DNA of 9,217 bases from Longimicrobiales bacterium (GCA_022428035.1 JAKMDG010000114.1:1-9217), one strand, 5' to 3'; counted from the first letter of the stretch, positions 1-5,463 are shown. The notes: generated by a model from the sequence alone, not told the origin. Program-made: numbers and translations.

Positions 1-153
1 TTCAGTACGTTCAGCTATGAGACCGTGACGCTGATCCGAGCCGGTGAACTGGTACGCGCGGGTGGGTACGCCGTGGGTTCGATGGTCGTCGGCATCCTGG
101 CGGTCATGATCGGCATCGGTCTGGCTACGGCGATCCTGGGTTCCCGCGCCTGA
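1..153 (+). CDS. crcB: Fluoride ion channel FluC/CrcB, C-terminal part (5' truncated by window edge)
   Basis: Frame 1 is open from the first base to the TGA at 151-153 and encodes 50 residues starting FSTFSYET. The phenylalanine/serine-rich FSTFS.E stretch is the hallmark of the third transmembrane segment of FluC (CrcB) channels, where it lines the fluoride pore. It is followed by a short polar, Arg-containing linker (LIRAGELVRAGG) and a final hydrophobic helix of about 22 residues rich in V, I, L and G, ending LGSRA. This matches the second half of a roughly 120-130 residue family member. The family forms dual-topology dimers in the inner membrane that export fluoride passively. The N-terminal half lies outside the window, so completeness and any upstream fluoride riboswitch cannot be judged. 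A lipoprotein gene follows 26 bases downstream in the same direction and may be cotranscribed. Confidence 0.85.
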   Translation, partial: FSTFSYETVTLIRAGELVRAGGYAVGSMVVGILAVMIGIGLATAILGSRA

Positions 154-179
154 TCAGCGCCCGAGGCAGAGAGACGAAG

Positions 180-641
180 ATGAGGCACTCCCGATTGTTC
201 GCATTGGCGCTGGCCTCGGTATTCAGTGGCTGCGCAGAGGGAGAGGACAATGCACCCGCCGTGACACCACAGGCCGCTGACCCATTTGCCATCGAGGTCG
301 GCGACTGCTTCGACGACACTCAGATGGGGGTGAACGAGGTGACCGAGGTTCCCGGCCTGCCATGCTCCGCACCGCACGACAACGAGGTCTACGCCCTCTT
401 TGATCTTCCTGCTGGTCCGTTTCCCGGTGACGAACAGGTCGATGGGTCGGCCAGCCTCGGATGCTACGAGCGTTTCGAAGACGCGATCGGCATGTCGTAC
501 GAGGAGTCGATCATCGACTATATCGCGATGTATCCGACCGAGGACTCCTGGAATCGCATCAATGACCGTGAAGTGGTCTGTATTGCGTTTCACATGGAGT
601 ACGAAAAGCTGACCGGGTCGGTGCTCGGCAGTGGACGCTGA
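180..641 (+). CDS. Septum-formation-domain lipoprotein
   Basis: The product is 153 residues and probably a lipoprotein. It has a basic start (MRHSR), a hydrophobic stretch at 6-15 and a lipobox-like FSGC with Cys18 as the lipidation site; Phe at -3 is tolerated but not canonical. A short acidic linker leads to a domain at about 38-150 that I recognise as the septum-formation type (Pfam Septum_form). Its landmarks are VGDCF (40-44), PCSAPHDNEVYA (61-72), YPTEDSW (118-124), REVVCIAF (130-137) and LTGS (144-147). Cys43, Cys62, Cys95 and Cys134 could form two disulfides in an exported protein. The name comes from actinobacterial proteins and its molecular role is not well defined, so a division function should not be assumed. 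GAGAGA at 169-174 is a plausible ribosome site. The gene follows crcB closely and may share its transcript. Confidence 0.75.
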   Translation: MRHSRLFALALASVFSGCAEGEDNAPAVTPQAADPFAIEVGDCFDDTQMGVNEVTEVPGLPCSAPHDNEVYALFDLPAGPFPGDEQVDGSASLGCYERFEDAIGMSYEESIIDYIAMYPTEDSWNRINDREVVCIAFHMEYEKLTGSVLGSGR

Positions 642-872
642 CCCGCGGGGCGACGGTACAGCCAGAATGACGCAGGTCCGGATCCACGGTCCGGGTGCCG
701 AGGCTTACAGCGGGACCATCGGTTTTCCTTTTCTTGTGGTGATTATGCTTTTCACCAAACATTGTTTTAGGTCCGACGCGTAGAGTGTTGGTAGCTACTG
801 TCGGGACTCGTTCTTGGATCCCACCTGATTGCAACGCTGCAAGCATCAGAACGACACCGGACAGGGGAGCGC
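642..872. other. Non-coding stretch that turns AT-rich before the small lipoprotein gene
   Basis: I see no gene here on either strand. The first part, to about 715, resembles the GC-rich surroundings. From about 720 the sequence becomes T-rich, with runs of T at 722-732 and 763-767, which marks the start of the low-GC segment. A short inverted repeat (CCGGA/TCCGG near 676-692) has no T-run after it and is not a convincing terminator. A promoter for the gene at 873 would be expected here, but I could not find a -35/-10 pair with acceptable spacing. Confidence 0.4.
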
Positions 873-1067
873 ATGATGGCCGTCCCGACATCTAAAGATG
901 CAGACATCGACGGTGTCAGGATCAAAGCAAGTATACTCGCATTGCTACTGTTCACTGCCTCCTGCAACAGCCAGACGATGGTAATCGAATTCCCTACCTG
1001 CACTGTTGTGGACAGTATTACGCAGGATACCGTTCAGGTCACAACGTTCGATTACAGTTGCCCATAG
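873..1067 (+). CDS. Putative small cysteine-containing lipoprotein (hypothetical)
   Basis: This 64-codon frame is preceded by a strong Shine-Dalgarno match, AGGGGAG at 863-869, just before two consecutive ATG codons (873 and 876). The translation has an unusually long, partly acidic N-region (about 18 residues), then a hydrophobic core ASILALLLFTAS (19-30) and Cys31. TASC is a weak lipobox because Thr is at -3. If cleaved there, the mature peptide would be only 34 residues, with Cys43 and Cys63 available for a disulfide and several Thr/Val residues suggesting beta structure. I recognise no family. Base composition is lower in GC than in the flanking conserved genes. The next frame starts 87 bases downstream in the same direction. 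The ribosome site and the hydrophobic-core-plus-Cys pattern argue for a real gene; short length and lack of recognised homologs argue for caution. Confidence 0.42.
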   Translation: MMAVPTSKDADIDGVRIKASILALLLFTASCNSQTMVIEFPTCTVVDSITQDTVQVTTFDYSCP

Positions 1068-1098
1068 CTCGTTGACGCGGCCTAACAGCTTTTGGCGT

Positions 1099-1104
1099 TA
1101 TAAT
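1099..1104 (+). promoter_or_regulatory. Perfect -10 hexamer (TATAAT) upstream of the 240-residue orphan
   Basis: TATAAT lies at 1099-1104, about 50 bases upstream of the preferred start of the next gene, in an AT-rich intergenic stretch. The only good -35 candidate, TTGACG at 1072-1077, is 21 bases away, longer than the usual 16-18. So either the -35 is degenerate or the promoter is not of the standard type. Confidence 0.35.
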
Positions 1105-1154
1105 AGATATTATCCTGACACGAATTACATCTCAATCTATGTATGAGGTCAGGT

Positions 1155-1877
1155 ATGTTCAGAACGCACATGGCTGGAGTCGTAGAAAGCCTGATCGGTG
1201 TCCTCCAGACTTATGCAAATGCGATTGAGGGAACCAGCGAGAATTGGCACAGCCCCGAGCTGACACCGGTCACTCGTAAGGGTGGTTCTCGGTCAGGCGG
1301 CCAGACTGAATCCTCCGGTGTCTGGTCCTACAAGACTGCTCGAGCCGAACAGATGGATGTCATTCGCAAGGTTTTTTCCGCCCTGGGTCCCAGTGAGAGC
1401 CTGGCCGTGGTGGAATTGTCACGACCTGCTTTCGTTAAACAGCAAAACCAATTCAAGAGTCTCTTGAAGAAATTGGTGAAGAAAAACACAGTGAGTCAGG
1501 AAGATTCGAATGCTGTCATATTCCTGGATAACCAGATCATCAACGGCTGTTTGGCAGGCGAAGATACTGACAAGCATACTGTGGAGCAGTTTGATAGTCT
1601 GTATGCTGACATTGTAGAAAAGATGGAAACTGCTTCCACAAATAGGGTTTCGGGCGAAGGTTACTACGACGTTCCGGATTATCTGATGGAACATCGAGAA
1701 CTCGTGTACAATCTTTATCGTGAAATCGTGAAGGTCAGTGGTGGTGACCCAACGAAGATTGAACTTGACGATGGGAATGTTGTCCGAGTCGTCGGTGGCA
1801 TGGATATAGAACACGACCGTGACCAGGCATCCACTCCCTACAATTGGAAAAAGAAGGGTCGCAGTCGTAAGGGGTGA
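1155..1877 (+). CDS. Hypothetical soluble protein, AT-rich, no recognised family
   Basis: I do not recognise this 240-residue protein. The ATG at 1155 is chosen because GAGGT at 1145-1149 sits 5 bases upstream; another in-frame ATG at 1143 has no ribosome site. There is no signal peptide or membrane segment. The N-terminus (MFRTHMAGVVESLIGVLQTY) looks like an amphipathic helix. A Ser/Gly-rich polar linker follows (about 38-58), then a mainly helical, Lys-rich middle with KSLLKKLVKK near 120. The C-terminus is strongly basic (NWKKKGRSRKG), which could bind nucleic acid or acidic surfaces. Base composition stands out: two 60-base samples (1441-1500 and 1561-1620) are each 23/60 G+C, against 38/60 for 8701-8760 in polX. 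With its place just beyond the 3' side of a tRNA operon, this suggests horizontal acquisition. No integrase or mobile element accompanies it. Coding status looks good; function is unknown. Confidence 0.65.
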   Translation: MFRTHMAGVVESLIGVLQTYANAIEGTSENWHSPELTPVTRKGGSRSGGQTESSGVWSYKTARAEQMDVIRKVFSALGPSESLAVVELSRPAFVKQQNQFKSLLKKLVKKNTVSQEDSNAVIFLDNQIINGCLAGEDTDKHTVEQFDSLYADIVEKMETASTNRVSGEGYYDVPDYLMEHRELVYNLYREIVKVSGGDPTKIELDDGNVVRVVGGMDIEHDRDQASTPYNWKKKGRSRKG

Positions 1878-1983
1878 ATCGGGAGAATCACCGTCGGCAC
1901 GAACTCCTCAACCGGGACGCTGGTTGTGGTTTCTCGTCTCGTCGAACCAGGGTCACAACCCGAGCCAGAGGACAGCCCCACGC

Positions 1984-2025
1984 AAAAATCCCGTATCGGG
2001 TTGACGATCAACCTGATACGGGATT
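1984..2025 (-). terminator. Strong intrinsic terminator of the tRNA-Glu/tRNA-Val transcript
   Basis: AATCCCGTATC (1987-1997) pairs perfectly with GATACGGGATT (2015-2025). After one mismatch (1998/2014) another six base pairs form (1999-2004 with 2008-2013), closing a 3-base loop. On the minus strand the stem runs straight into five T residues (complement of 1984-1988), the layout of a Rho-independent terminator. It begins 7 bases after the 3' end of tRNA-Val. On the plus strand no T-run follows, so any stop for the gene ending at 1877 would be weaker. Confidence 0.88.
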
Positions 2026-2032
2026 GTCCCGA

Positions 2033-2105
2033 TGGTCGCAGCAGGACTCGAACCTGCGACATCTACGATGTGAACGTAGCGCTCTACCAGCTGAGCTATG
2101 CGACC
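2033..2105 (-). tRNA. tRNA-Val, anticodon CAC
   Basis: The minus strand folds into a complete 73-base cloverleaf. The acceptor stem is GGTCGCA/TGCGACC with discriminator A, and the D arm GCTC/GAGC has an AGCTGGTA loop. The anticodon stem CTACG/CGTAG holds loop TTCACAT (anticodon CAC, reading GUG), and the T arm GCAGG/CCTGC has loop TTCGAGT. CCA is not encoded (the next bases are TCG), so it must be added enzymatically. It is the second tRNA of a two-gene transcript, preceded by a long hairpin and followed by an intrinsic terminator. Confidence 0.96.
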
Positions 2106-2111
2106 TCTGAA

Positions 2112-2150
2112 ACGGCTGAGGTCCGGGCGAAAAGCCCAAACCTCAGCCGT
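2112..2150 (-). other. Long hairpin in the spacer between tRNA-Glu and tRNA-Val
   Basis: ACGGCTGAGGT (2112-2122) is the exact reverse complement of ACCTCAGCCGT (2140-2150), and GGGC/GCCC (2125-2128 with 2134-2137) extends the stem around a 5-base loop. The two bases between these blocks are C-C opposite A-A on the plus strand but U-U opposite G-G in minus-strand RNA, so they wobble-pair. The tRNA transcript thus forms an uninterrupted stem of 17 pairs. It starts two bases after the tRNA-Glu discriminator and ends six bases before tRNA-Val. There is no T-run after it, so it is not a standard terminator. A role in separating or processing the two tRNAs is the likeliest explanation (inference). 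Confidence 0.75.
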
Positions 2151-2152
2151 GA

Positions 2153-2225
2153 TACCCCTACGGGGACTCGAACCCCGGTCTCCGCCGTGAGAGGGCGATA
2201 TCCTAGGCCACTAGACGATAGGGGC
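2153..2225 (-). tRNA. tRNA-Glu, anticodon CTC
   Basis: The minus strand gives a 73-base cloverleaf starting GCCCCTATCGTCTAG, the typical tRNA-Glu 5' pattern with a three-pair D stem. The anticodon stem is TCGCC/GGCGG with loop CTCTCAC (anticodon CTC, reading GAG). The T arm is CGGGG/CCCCG with loop TTCGAGT, and the acceptor 3' half is TAGGGGT plus discriminator A. The outermost acceptor pair is G1-U72 and the outermost anticodon-stem pair is U-G, both wobble but compatible with function. No CCA is encoded. It is the first gene of the tRNA transcript. Confidence 0.95.
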
Positions 2226-2229
2226 ATGC

Positions 2230-2251
2230 AAAACCCTCCTTTTCAGGAGGG
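2230..2251 (-). other. Leader hairpin with GAAA tetraloop and U-tract at the 5' end of the tRNA transcript
   Basis: On the minus strand CCCTCCT (complement of 2245-2251) pairs with AGGAGGG (complement of 2234-2240) around a GAAA loop, a GNRA-type tetraloop. It is followed by four T residues (complement of 2230-2233), then GCAT and the first base of tRNA-Glu. The layout resembles a short intrinsic terminator. With the promoter at 2257-2285, transcription would start at about 2250, so the hairpin would be the first thing transcribed. It could be an early pausing or attenuation site, a 5' processing element, or a terminator for reads arriving from upstream. Confidence 0.55.
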
Positions 2252-2256
2252 GCAAA

Positions 2257-2285
2257 ATAGTAAACGAGGTACAGGGGTGGCTCAA
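2257..2285 (-). promoter_or_regulatory. Sigma-70-like promoter of the tRNA operon
   Basis: On the minus strand, TTGAGC (complement of 2280-2285) and TACTAT (complement of 2257-2262) are separated by exactly 17 bases, close to the TTGACA/TATAAT consensus with ideal spacing. Transcription would start near 2250, about 25 bases before tRNA-Glu. The sequence just after the -10 box, TTTGCCCC, ends GC-rich. GC-rich discriminators at stable-RNA promoters are known from other bacteria to make them sensitive to (p)ppGpp, so growth-rate control is possible here (inference). Confidence 0.68.
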
Positions 2286-2420
2286 CCCCTCTCAACGTTT
2301 TTGGAAACGGATGTGTCTTGGGAAATGCAGACGCAGGCGATTGTCGTGATCGACCCAGTGTCGAGCGCGGTCATGTCTCGTCCGATCAGACGGAGTTGAG
2401 GGATGCAGGTGGCGGATAGT

Positions 2421-2717
2421 ATGACGAAACTCAATCCGGAGTCCGTCCGGGGCTGGATGAGTGATCGCAAAGGATGGAAGCGGCGGTCGAACCGGCTGAC
2501 GAAGGAGTTCGTGTTCACGAATTTTCGTGACTCGATTGTCTTCGTGAACCGAGTGGCGACGATTGCGGACAGTCGTAAGCATCACCCTGACATTGACCTG
2601 CGAGGAGGGACCGTAACGTTGTCCCTTTCGACCGCAGCGGTTGGGGGGATCAGCGCAAAGGACCTCGATCTCGCGGAGCAAATCGACTTCGCCACATCCT
2701 GGAACAACGGCAACTGA
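2421..2717 (+). CDS. Pterin-4a-carbinolamine dehydratase-like protein with a degenerate active-site motif
   Basis: The ATG at 2421 (98 residues) is preferred because AGGTGG at 2407-2412 is well spaced. The in-frame ATG at 2403 would add six residues but has its purine run directly touching it. The protein has the PCD/DCoH fold pattern: an N-terminal GW..R.NRL.KEF.F strand region, a helix with FVNRVATIAD, DSRKHHPDID (50-59), a strand TVTLSLST, GG and a C-terminal helix KDLDLAEQID. Family members dehydrate 4a-hydroxytetrahydrobiopterin after aromatic amino acid hydroxylation, or act as accessory proteins. His54-His55-Pro56 and Asp50 are present. The aromatic residue expected about six positions after HHP is Gly62, and the third catalytic histidine of the STH motif is Ala72. 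Activity is therefore doubtful. No phenylalanine hydroxylase gene is in the window. The gene stands alone, convergent with the HAD gene. Confidence 0.8.
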   Translation: MTKLNPESVRGWMSDRKGWKRRSNRLTKEFVFTNFRDSIVFVNRVATIADSRKHHPDIDLRGGTVTLSLSTAAVGGISAKDLDLAEQIDFATSWNNGN

Positions 2718-2783
2718 CCCTGGAGCGGTCAGCTCGAACAGCTAAGGAATTGGGGAAGCGTGGCTGAGACCTCCTCAACTGGA

Positions 2784-3437
2784 TCAGCCTGAGGGTGTGA
2801 CCGCCAGCACGTCCTTCAGGTCATGAACGAAAAAGTCCGGTTGCTCCGCTTCCAGAACTCGGCGGTCGATGGGTCCCCAGCCCACGGCCGCCGTTTTCGT
2901 GCCTGCCAGTCGCCCGGCCCGCACATCGTGCGGGGAGTCACCGACGAAGAGTACGGAGCCGGGATCATCCGAGAGGCTCAACGCGTCGAGCGCCTTGAGG
3001 ACTGGCTCGGGATGGGGCTTGGGCTGCTCGACCTGATCGCCGAAGACTACGTGTTCGATGTCGTCGTGAAGACCACAGACCTCGATGGTCCGTCGGCCAA
3101 TGCGATGGCCCTTGCTCGTGACAATGCCGACACGGGTCCCTCGCTGACGTAGCGTGCGGACCACTGAAACCGCCCCTGGAAAGGACGTCACCATCTCGTC
3201 GTGAATCCTCCGCTGGTAGGCTACGTAGGTGTCCCGCATGGCGAGGCGCTCTGTTTCGGAACGCGCGTAGTCGTAGAGCTGGATCGGCAGCGGTTTACCC
3301 ATCGATGCCAGGAATGCGTCCGTGGACGGATCGCTGCCCAGGTGCTGTCTCATGGTATAGCGAAAGCTCTGCAGGATCAGATCGAGGGTATCAGCGAGCG
3401 TCCCATCGAGGTCGAAGAGTACGCCGCGCCATGACAT
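2784..3437 (-). CDS. HAD-superfamily hydrolase, phosphoglycolate-phosphatase-like
   Basis: The product is a complete 217-residue subfamily IA haloacid dehalogenase-type phosphatase. Counted from the ATG at 3437, motif I is LFDLDGTLADT with nucleophile Asp9 and acid/base Asp11. Motif II is GIVTSK (Thr107 or Ser108), motif III is Lys140 in EQPKPHP, and motif IV is FVGDSPHD with Asp167 and Asp171 for Mg2+. The segment between motifs I and II (about 17-85) is a helical C1 cap. The pattern resembles phosphoglycolate phosphatase (Gph) and pyrophosphatase PpaX, but the cap does not settle the substrate. The start overlaps the stop of the lipase gene as TGATG (one shared base), with GGAG eight bases upstream; a GTG at 3440 is a less likely alternative. 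It is the last gene of the long minus-strand run. No clear terminator follows. Confidence 0.9.
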   Translation of the reverse strand: MSWRGVLFDLDGTLADTLDLILQSFRYTMRQHLGSDPSTDAFLASMGKPLPIQLYDYARSETERLAMRDTYVAYQRRIHDEMVTSFPGAVSVVRTLRQRGTRVGIVTSKGHRIGRRTIEVCGLHDDIEHVVFGDQVEQPKPHPEPVLKALDALSLSDDPGSVLFVGDSPHDVRAGRLAGTKTAAVGWGPIDRRVLEAEQPDFFVHDLKDVLAVTPSG

Positions 3438-4093
3438 CACAGCTGCTCCAGGAAGCTGAGCAGCAGGCTGAAGACCTCTTCGTGGCGCAGAAGACCCGCA
3501 TGCGTGGGGCAGCAGAGCTTATGATTCGGGATGCCGGGCAGAGTCGCGCTCTCACCGGGTATGATATGGGTATCCACCATCGTCCGTATGGTGATCGCCT
3601 CTACACCGAGTGGCACAGGTTGCTCGGCGTTCAGAGAGTCAAGGAACGGACTGTCGGGCATCATCTCGTCACGCCCACCACCCCACGCTAAATGTGCCGA
3701 CAGGGTGCCACGGTGCGGTGAGGCGAGGAAGACGGCGCGGCGTACAGGGTGATCCGGGCGTGTCAGGATATACCAGCGCGTTGCGAGTCCGCCCATCGAA
3801 TGCGCGACCACGTCGACCTCCTCCGCGCCGGTACGTGCGACCAGCTCATGCACGGCAGCTTCGATCTCGAGCGCATGATCGCGATTGCTGCCGGTCGGCT
3901 CATCGAACGTGACGGACTGGACCCGGTCACCCGGCCATCCGGCGCCCAACAGACGAATGCGAACGGCCGCCAGGTCCCGCTCTGTGTCGAACCACCCCGG
4001 AACGAGAAGAACCGGGACCTGGGCGAGCGCATGGTGTGGACTCACGGTCGCGAGCGTGAGCACCAGCAGTATGACCGAGCGCAGGCTCCTCAT
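3437..4093 (-). CDS. Exported serine lipase/esterase, alpha/beta-hydrolase fold
   Basis: This 218-residue protein begins with a signal peptide: basic MRSLR, hydrophobic core ILLVLTLATV and likely cleavage after HALA (residue 24). The mature enzyme starts near the first strand, VPVLLVPGWFD, whose PGW gives the oxyanion region. The nucleophile elbow is AHSMGG with Ser99. By comparison with Bacillus LipA-type lipases, the likely acid is Asp174 in MVDTHIIP and the base is His198 in PTHAGLL. The compact size without a large lid also fits that small lipase/acylhydrolase group. It would hydrolyse acyl esters in the periplasm or outside; the natural substrate cannot be read from sequence. Adjacent Cys194-Cys195 just before the catalytic His are unusual. 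The gene overlaps the aminotransferase stop by four bases (ATGA) and the HAD start by one base. No strong ribosome site is visible, so coupling is likely. Confidence 0.88.
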   Translation of the reverse strand: MRSLRSVILLVLTLATVSPHHALAQVPVLLVPGWFDTERDLAAVRIRLLGAGWPGDRVQSVTFDEPTGSNRDHALEIEAAVHELVARTGAEEVDVVAHSMGGLATRWYILTRPDHPVRRAVFLASPHRGTLSAHLAWGGGRDEMMPDSPFLDSLNAEQPVPLGVEAITIRTMVDTHIIPGESATLPGIPNHKLCCPTHAGLLRHEEVFSLLLSFLEQL

Positions 4094-5448
4094 GGTGTGC
4101 GTTCTACGACCTCGCCGATCGTACGGATCGCGTGCTCGACCTGCTCTTGCGTCAGCGTTACTGGTGGGGTGAGTTCAAGTACGTGTCCGTGATCACCGCC
4201 TGGCAGCAGGATTAGGCCCTCAGGCAGGGCGGCCTCGGCCACTCGGGCACCTCGGCCGTGGGCTGGCGTCAGGCCGTCGCCTTCTACGAACTCGATGCCC
4301 AGCAGGAGCCCCAGGCCGCGCACGTCGGCAACGCCGGGCAGGTCACCCACACGGTCGCTCAGTCCCTCGAGAAGGGTCGTGCCGAGACGCTGTGCCTGCC
4401 GTGCGATGTCAGCGGACTCGATCATGTCGAGCACGGCACATGCGGCCGTGCAGGAGAGTGGGTGTCCGAGGAAGGTGCTGGTGTGAATCGCTTCTCCGTC
4501 GCTAGCTGGCCACGCGTTCATGACACGTGCGGATGCGATACTCGCGGAGATCGGCATACCGCCGCCGAGAGCCTTACCGACGACCACGATGTCAGGGTCG
4601 AGCCCAAGCCCCGGCGAGGCAAGCAGAGCTCCGCAGCGTCCCATCCCGGTCATGATTTCGTCTGCGATCACCAGGGCGTCGTACTCCGCTGCCAGGCTCG
4701 ACAACTCGGCCAGGAATCCATCGGGTGGGATCCGGGCACCCCCCCGCGCCTGGACCGGCTCGATGATGATGGTCCCGATCGGGTCTCCGTTCGGTGCACC
4801 GTCCCTCAGCGCTGCGCGTACGGCATGGAGTGAGCGAGCTCCACTGGGTGTGGGATCGCGGAGCGGATCCGGATACGGCGCAAACGTGACGCCACCGTAC
4901 AGTCGGTCCTCGAAGTGGGAGCGGAAGTGTGCACGGGGCGTGGCGGAAAGCGATCCAGCGGTGAGTCCGTGATATGCGCCTTCGAACGCCAGTAATCCGG
5001 AGCGCCCGCTCGCTAATGCTCCGGTCTTGAGCGCCCCCTCAACGGCCTCGGATCCACCCGTTGAGAGGATCACCTTGGCGTCGGGCCATGGGCTGATCGC
5101 CGCGAGTTTCTCGAGGAGCTCGAGCTTCGGTGCCGGCGGGTGGATGTCGCCCATACCGTGGATCAGGGCTGTGCCCGTCTGCAGTGCTTCCTGTACGGCA
5201 GGGCCGGCATGACCGAGGAGCGCGACGCCGAATGCCGACGTCAGATCCACGAAGATGTTGCCGTCTGCGTCGACGACGTTGGCCCCGAGCGCTCTGGTCC
5301 AGAATACGGGCCAGGAATCACTGACGTAGGTGACGTTTCGGGACTCGACTTCGTGGAGACGAGCGCCCATCGCGGCCGACTTGGGGCCAGGAGGGTGCAC
5401 ACGGATCGACGGGAGATCACGACCGGTGGGTTGCGGGGTAACCGTCAT
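4090..5448 (-). CDS. Class III PLP-dependent aminotransferase
   Basis: The 452-residue product is a full-length fold-type I, class III aminotransferase. Landmarks in order are DADGN.FVDLTS.FGVALLGH (61-80, N-terminal substrate region), the phosphate-binding STGGSEAVEGALK (129-141), AFEGAYHG (154-161), IIIEPVQARGG (227-237), DEIMTG with Asp263 for the PLP ring nitrogen, VVVGKALGGGMP with Schiff-base Lys292, and HTSTFLGHP (322-330). The family transfers an omega- or alpha-amino group from donors such as 4-aminobutyrate, ornithine, N-acetylornithine or lysine to a keto acid. I cannot assign the substrate, and the neighbours give no matching pathway. The ATG at 5448 lies 15 bases after the fabI stop with only a weak ribosome site. 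A roughly 40-residue N-terminal extension precedes the conserved domain. The 3' end overlaps the lipase start by four bases. Confidence 0.92.
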   Translation of the reverse strand: MTVTPQPTGRDLPSIRVHPPGPKSAAMGARLHEVESRNVTYVSDSWPVFWTRALGANVVDADGNIFVDLTSAFGVALLGHAGPAVQEALQTGTALIHGMGDIHPPAPKLELLEKLAAISPWPDAKVILSTGGSEAVEGALKTGALASGRSGLLAFEGAYHGLTAGSLSATPRAHFRSHFEDRLYGGVTFAPYPDPLRDPTPSGARSLHAVRAALRDGAPNGDPIGTIIIEPVQARGGARIPPDGFLAELSSLAAEYDALVIADEIMTGMGRCGALLASPGLGLDPDIVVVGKALGGGMPISASIASARVMNAWPASDGEAIHTSTFLGHPLSCTAACAVLDMIESADIARQAQRLGTTLLEGLSDRVGDLPGVADVRGLGLLLGIEFVEGDGLTPAHGRGARVAEAALPEGLILLPGGDHGHVLELTPPVTLTQEQVEHAIRTIGEVVERTP

Positions 5449-5463
5449 ACGACGTCCGTCGGC

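Noticed and set aside
1080..1101. GCCTAAC followed by GCGTTAT after the small lipoprotein gene, resembling the ends of an integron attC site
   Set aside because: The two boxes are only about 8 bases apart, whereas attC sites span roughly 55 bases or more with inner L boxes; the right box does not fit GTTRRRY, and no integrase or second site is present.
1072..1104. TTGACG (1072-1077) with TATAAT (1099-1104) as a complete promoter
   Set aside because: The spacer is 21 bases, too long for a normal sigma-70 promoter; only the -10 element is kept as a weak feature.
1857..1864. GGTCGCAG at the end of the orphan gene repeats the 3' end of tRNA-Val (2034-2041), suggesting an att site
   Set aside because: An 8-base match is too short for a convincing attachment site, the match breaks immediately on both sides, and there is no integrase.
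2292..2305. Short palindrome CGTTTTTGGAAACG between the tRNA promoter and the dehydratase gene as an operator
   Set aside because: It is a 5-pair stem with a 4-base loop, common by chance, and no matching second copy or regulator was found.
1926..2399. A 157-codon open frame on the plus strand across the tRNA region
   Set aside because: It is antisense to both tRNAs, the hairpins and the tRNA promoter; the openness is incidental.
4258..4833. Long open frames opposite the aminotransferase gene, and similar frames opposite polX (7790-8641)
   Set aside because: They are antisense shadows produced by high GC content; the minus-strand frames carry clear family motifs and these do not.
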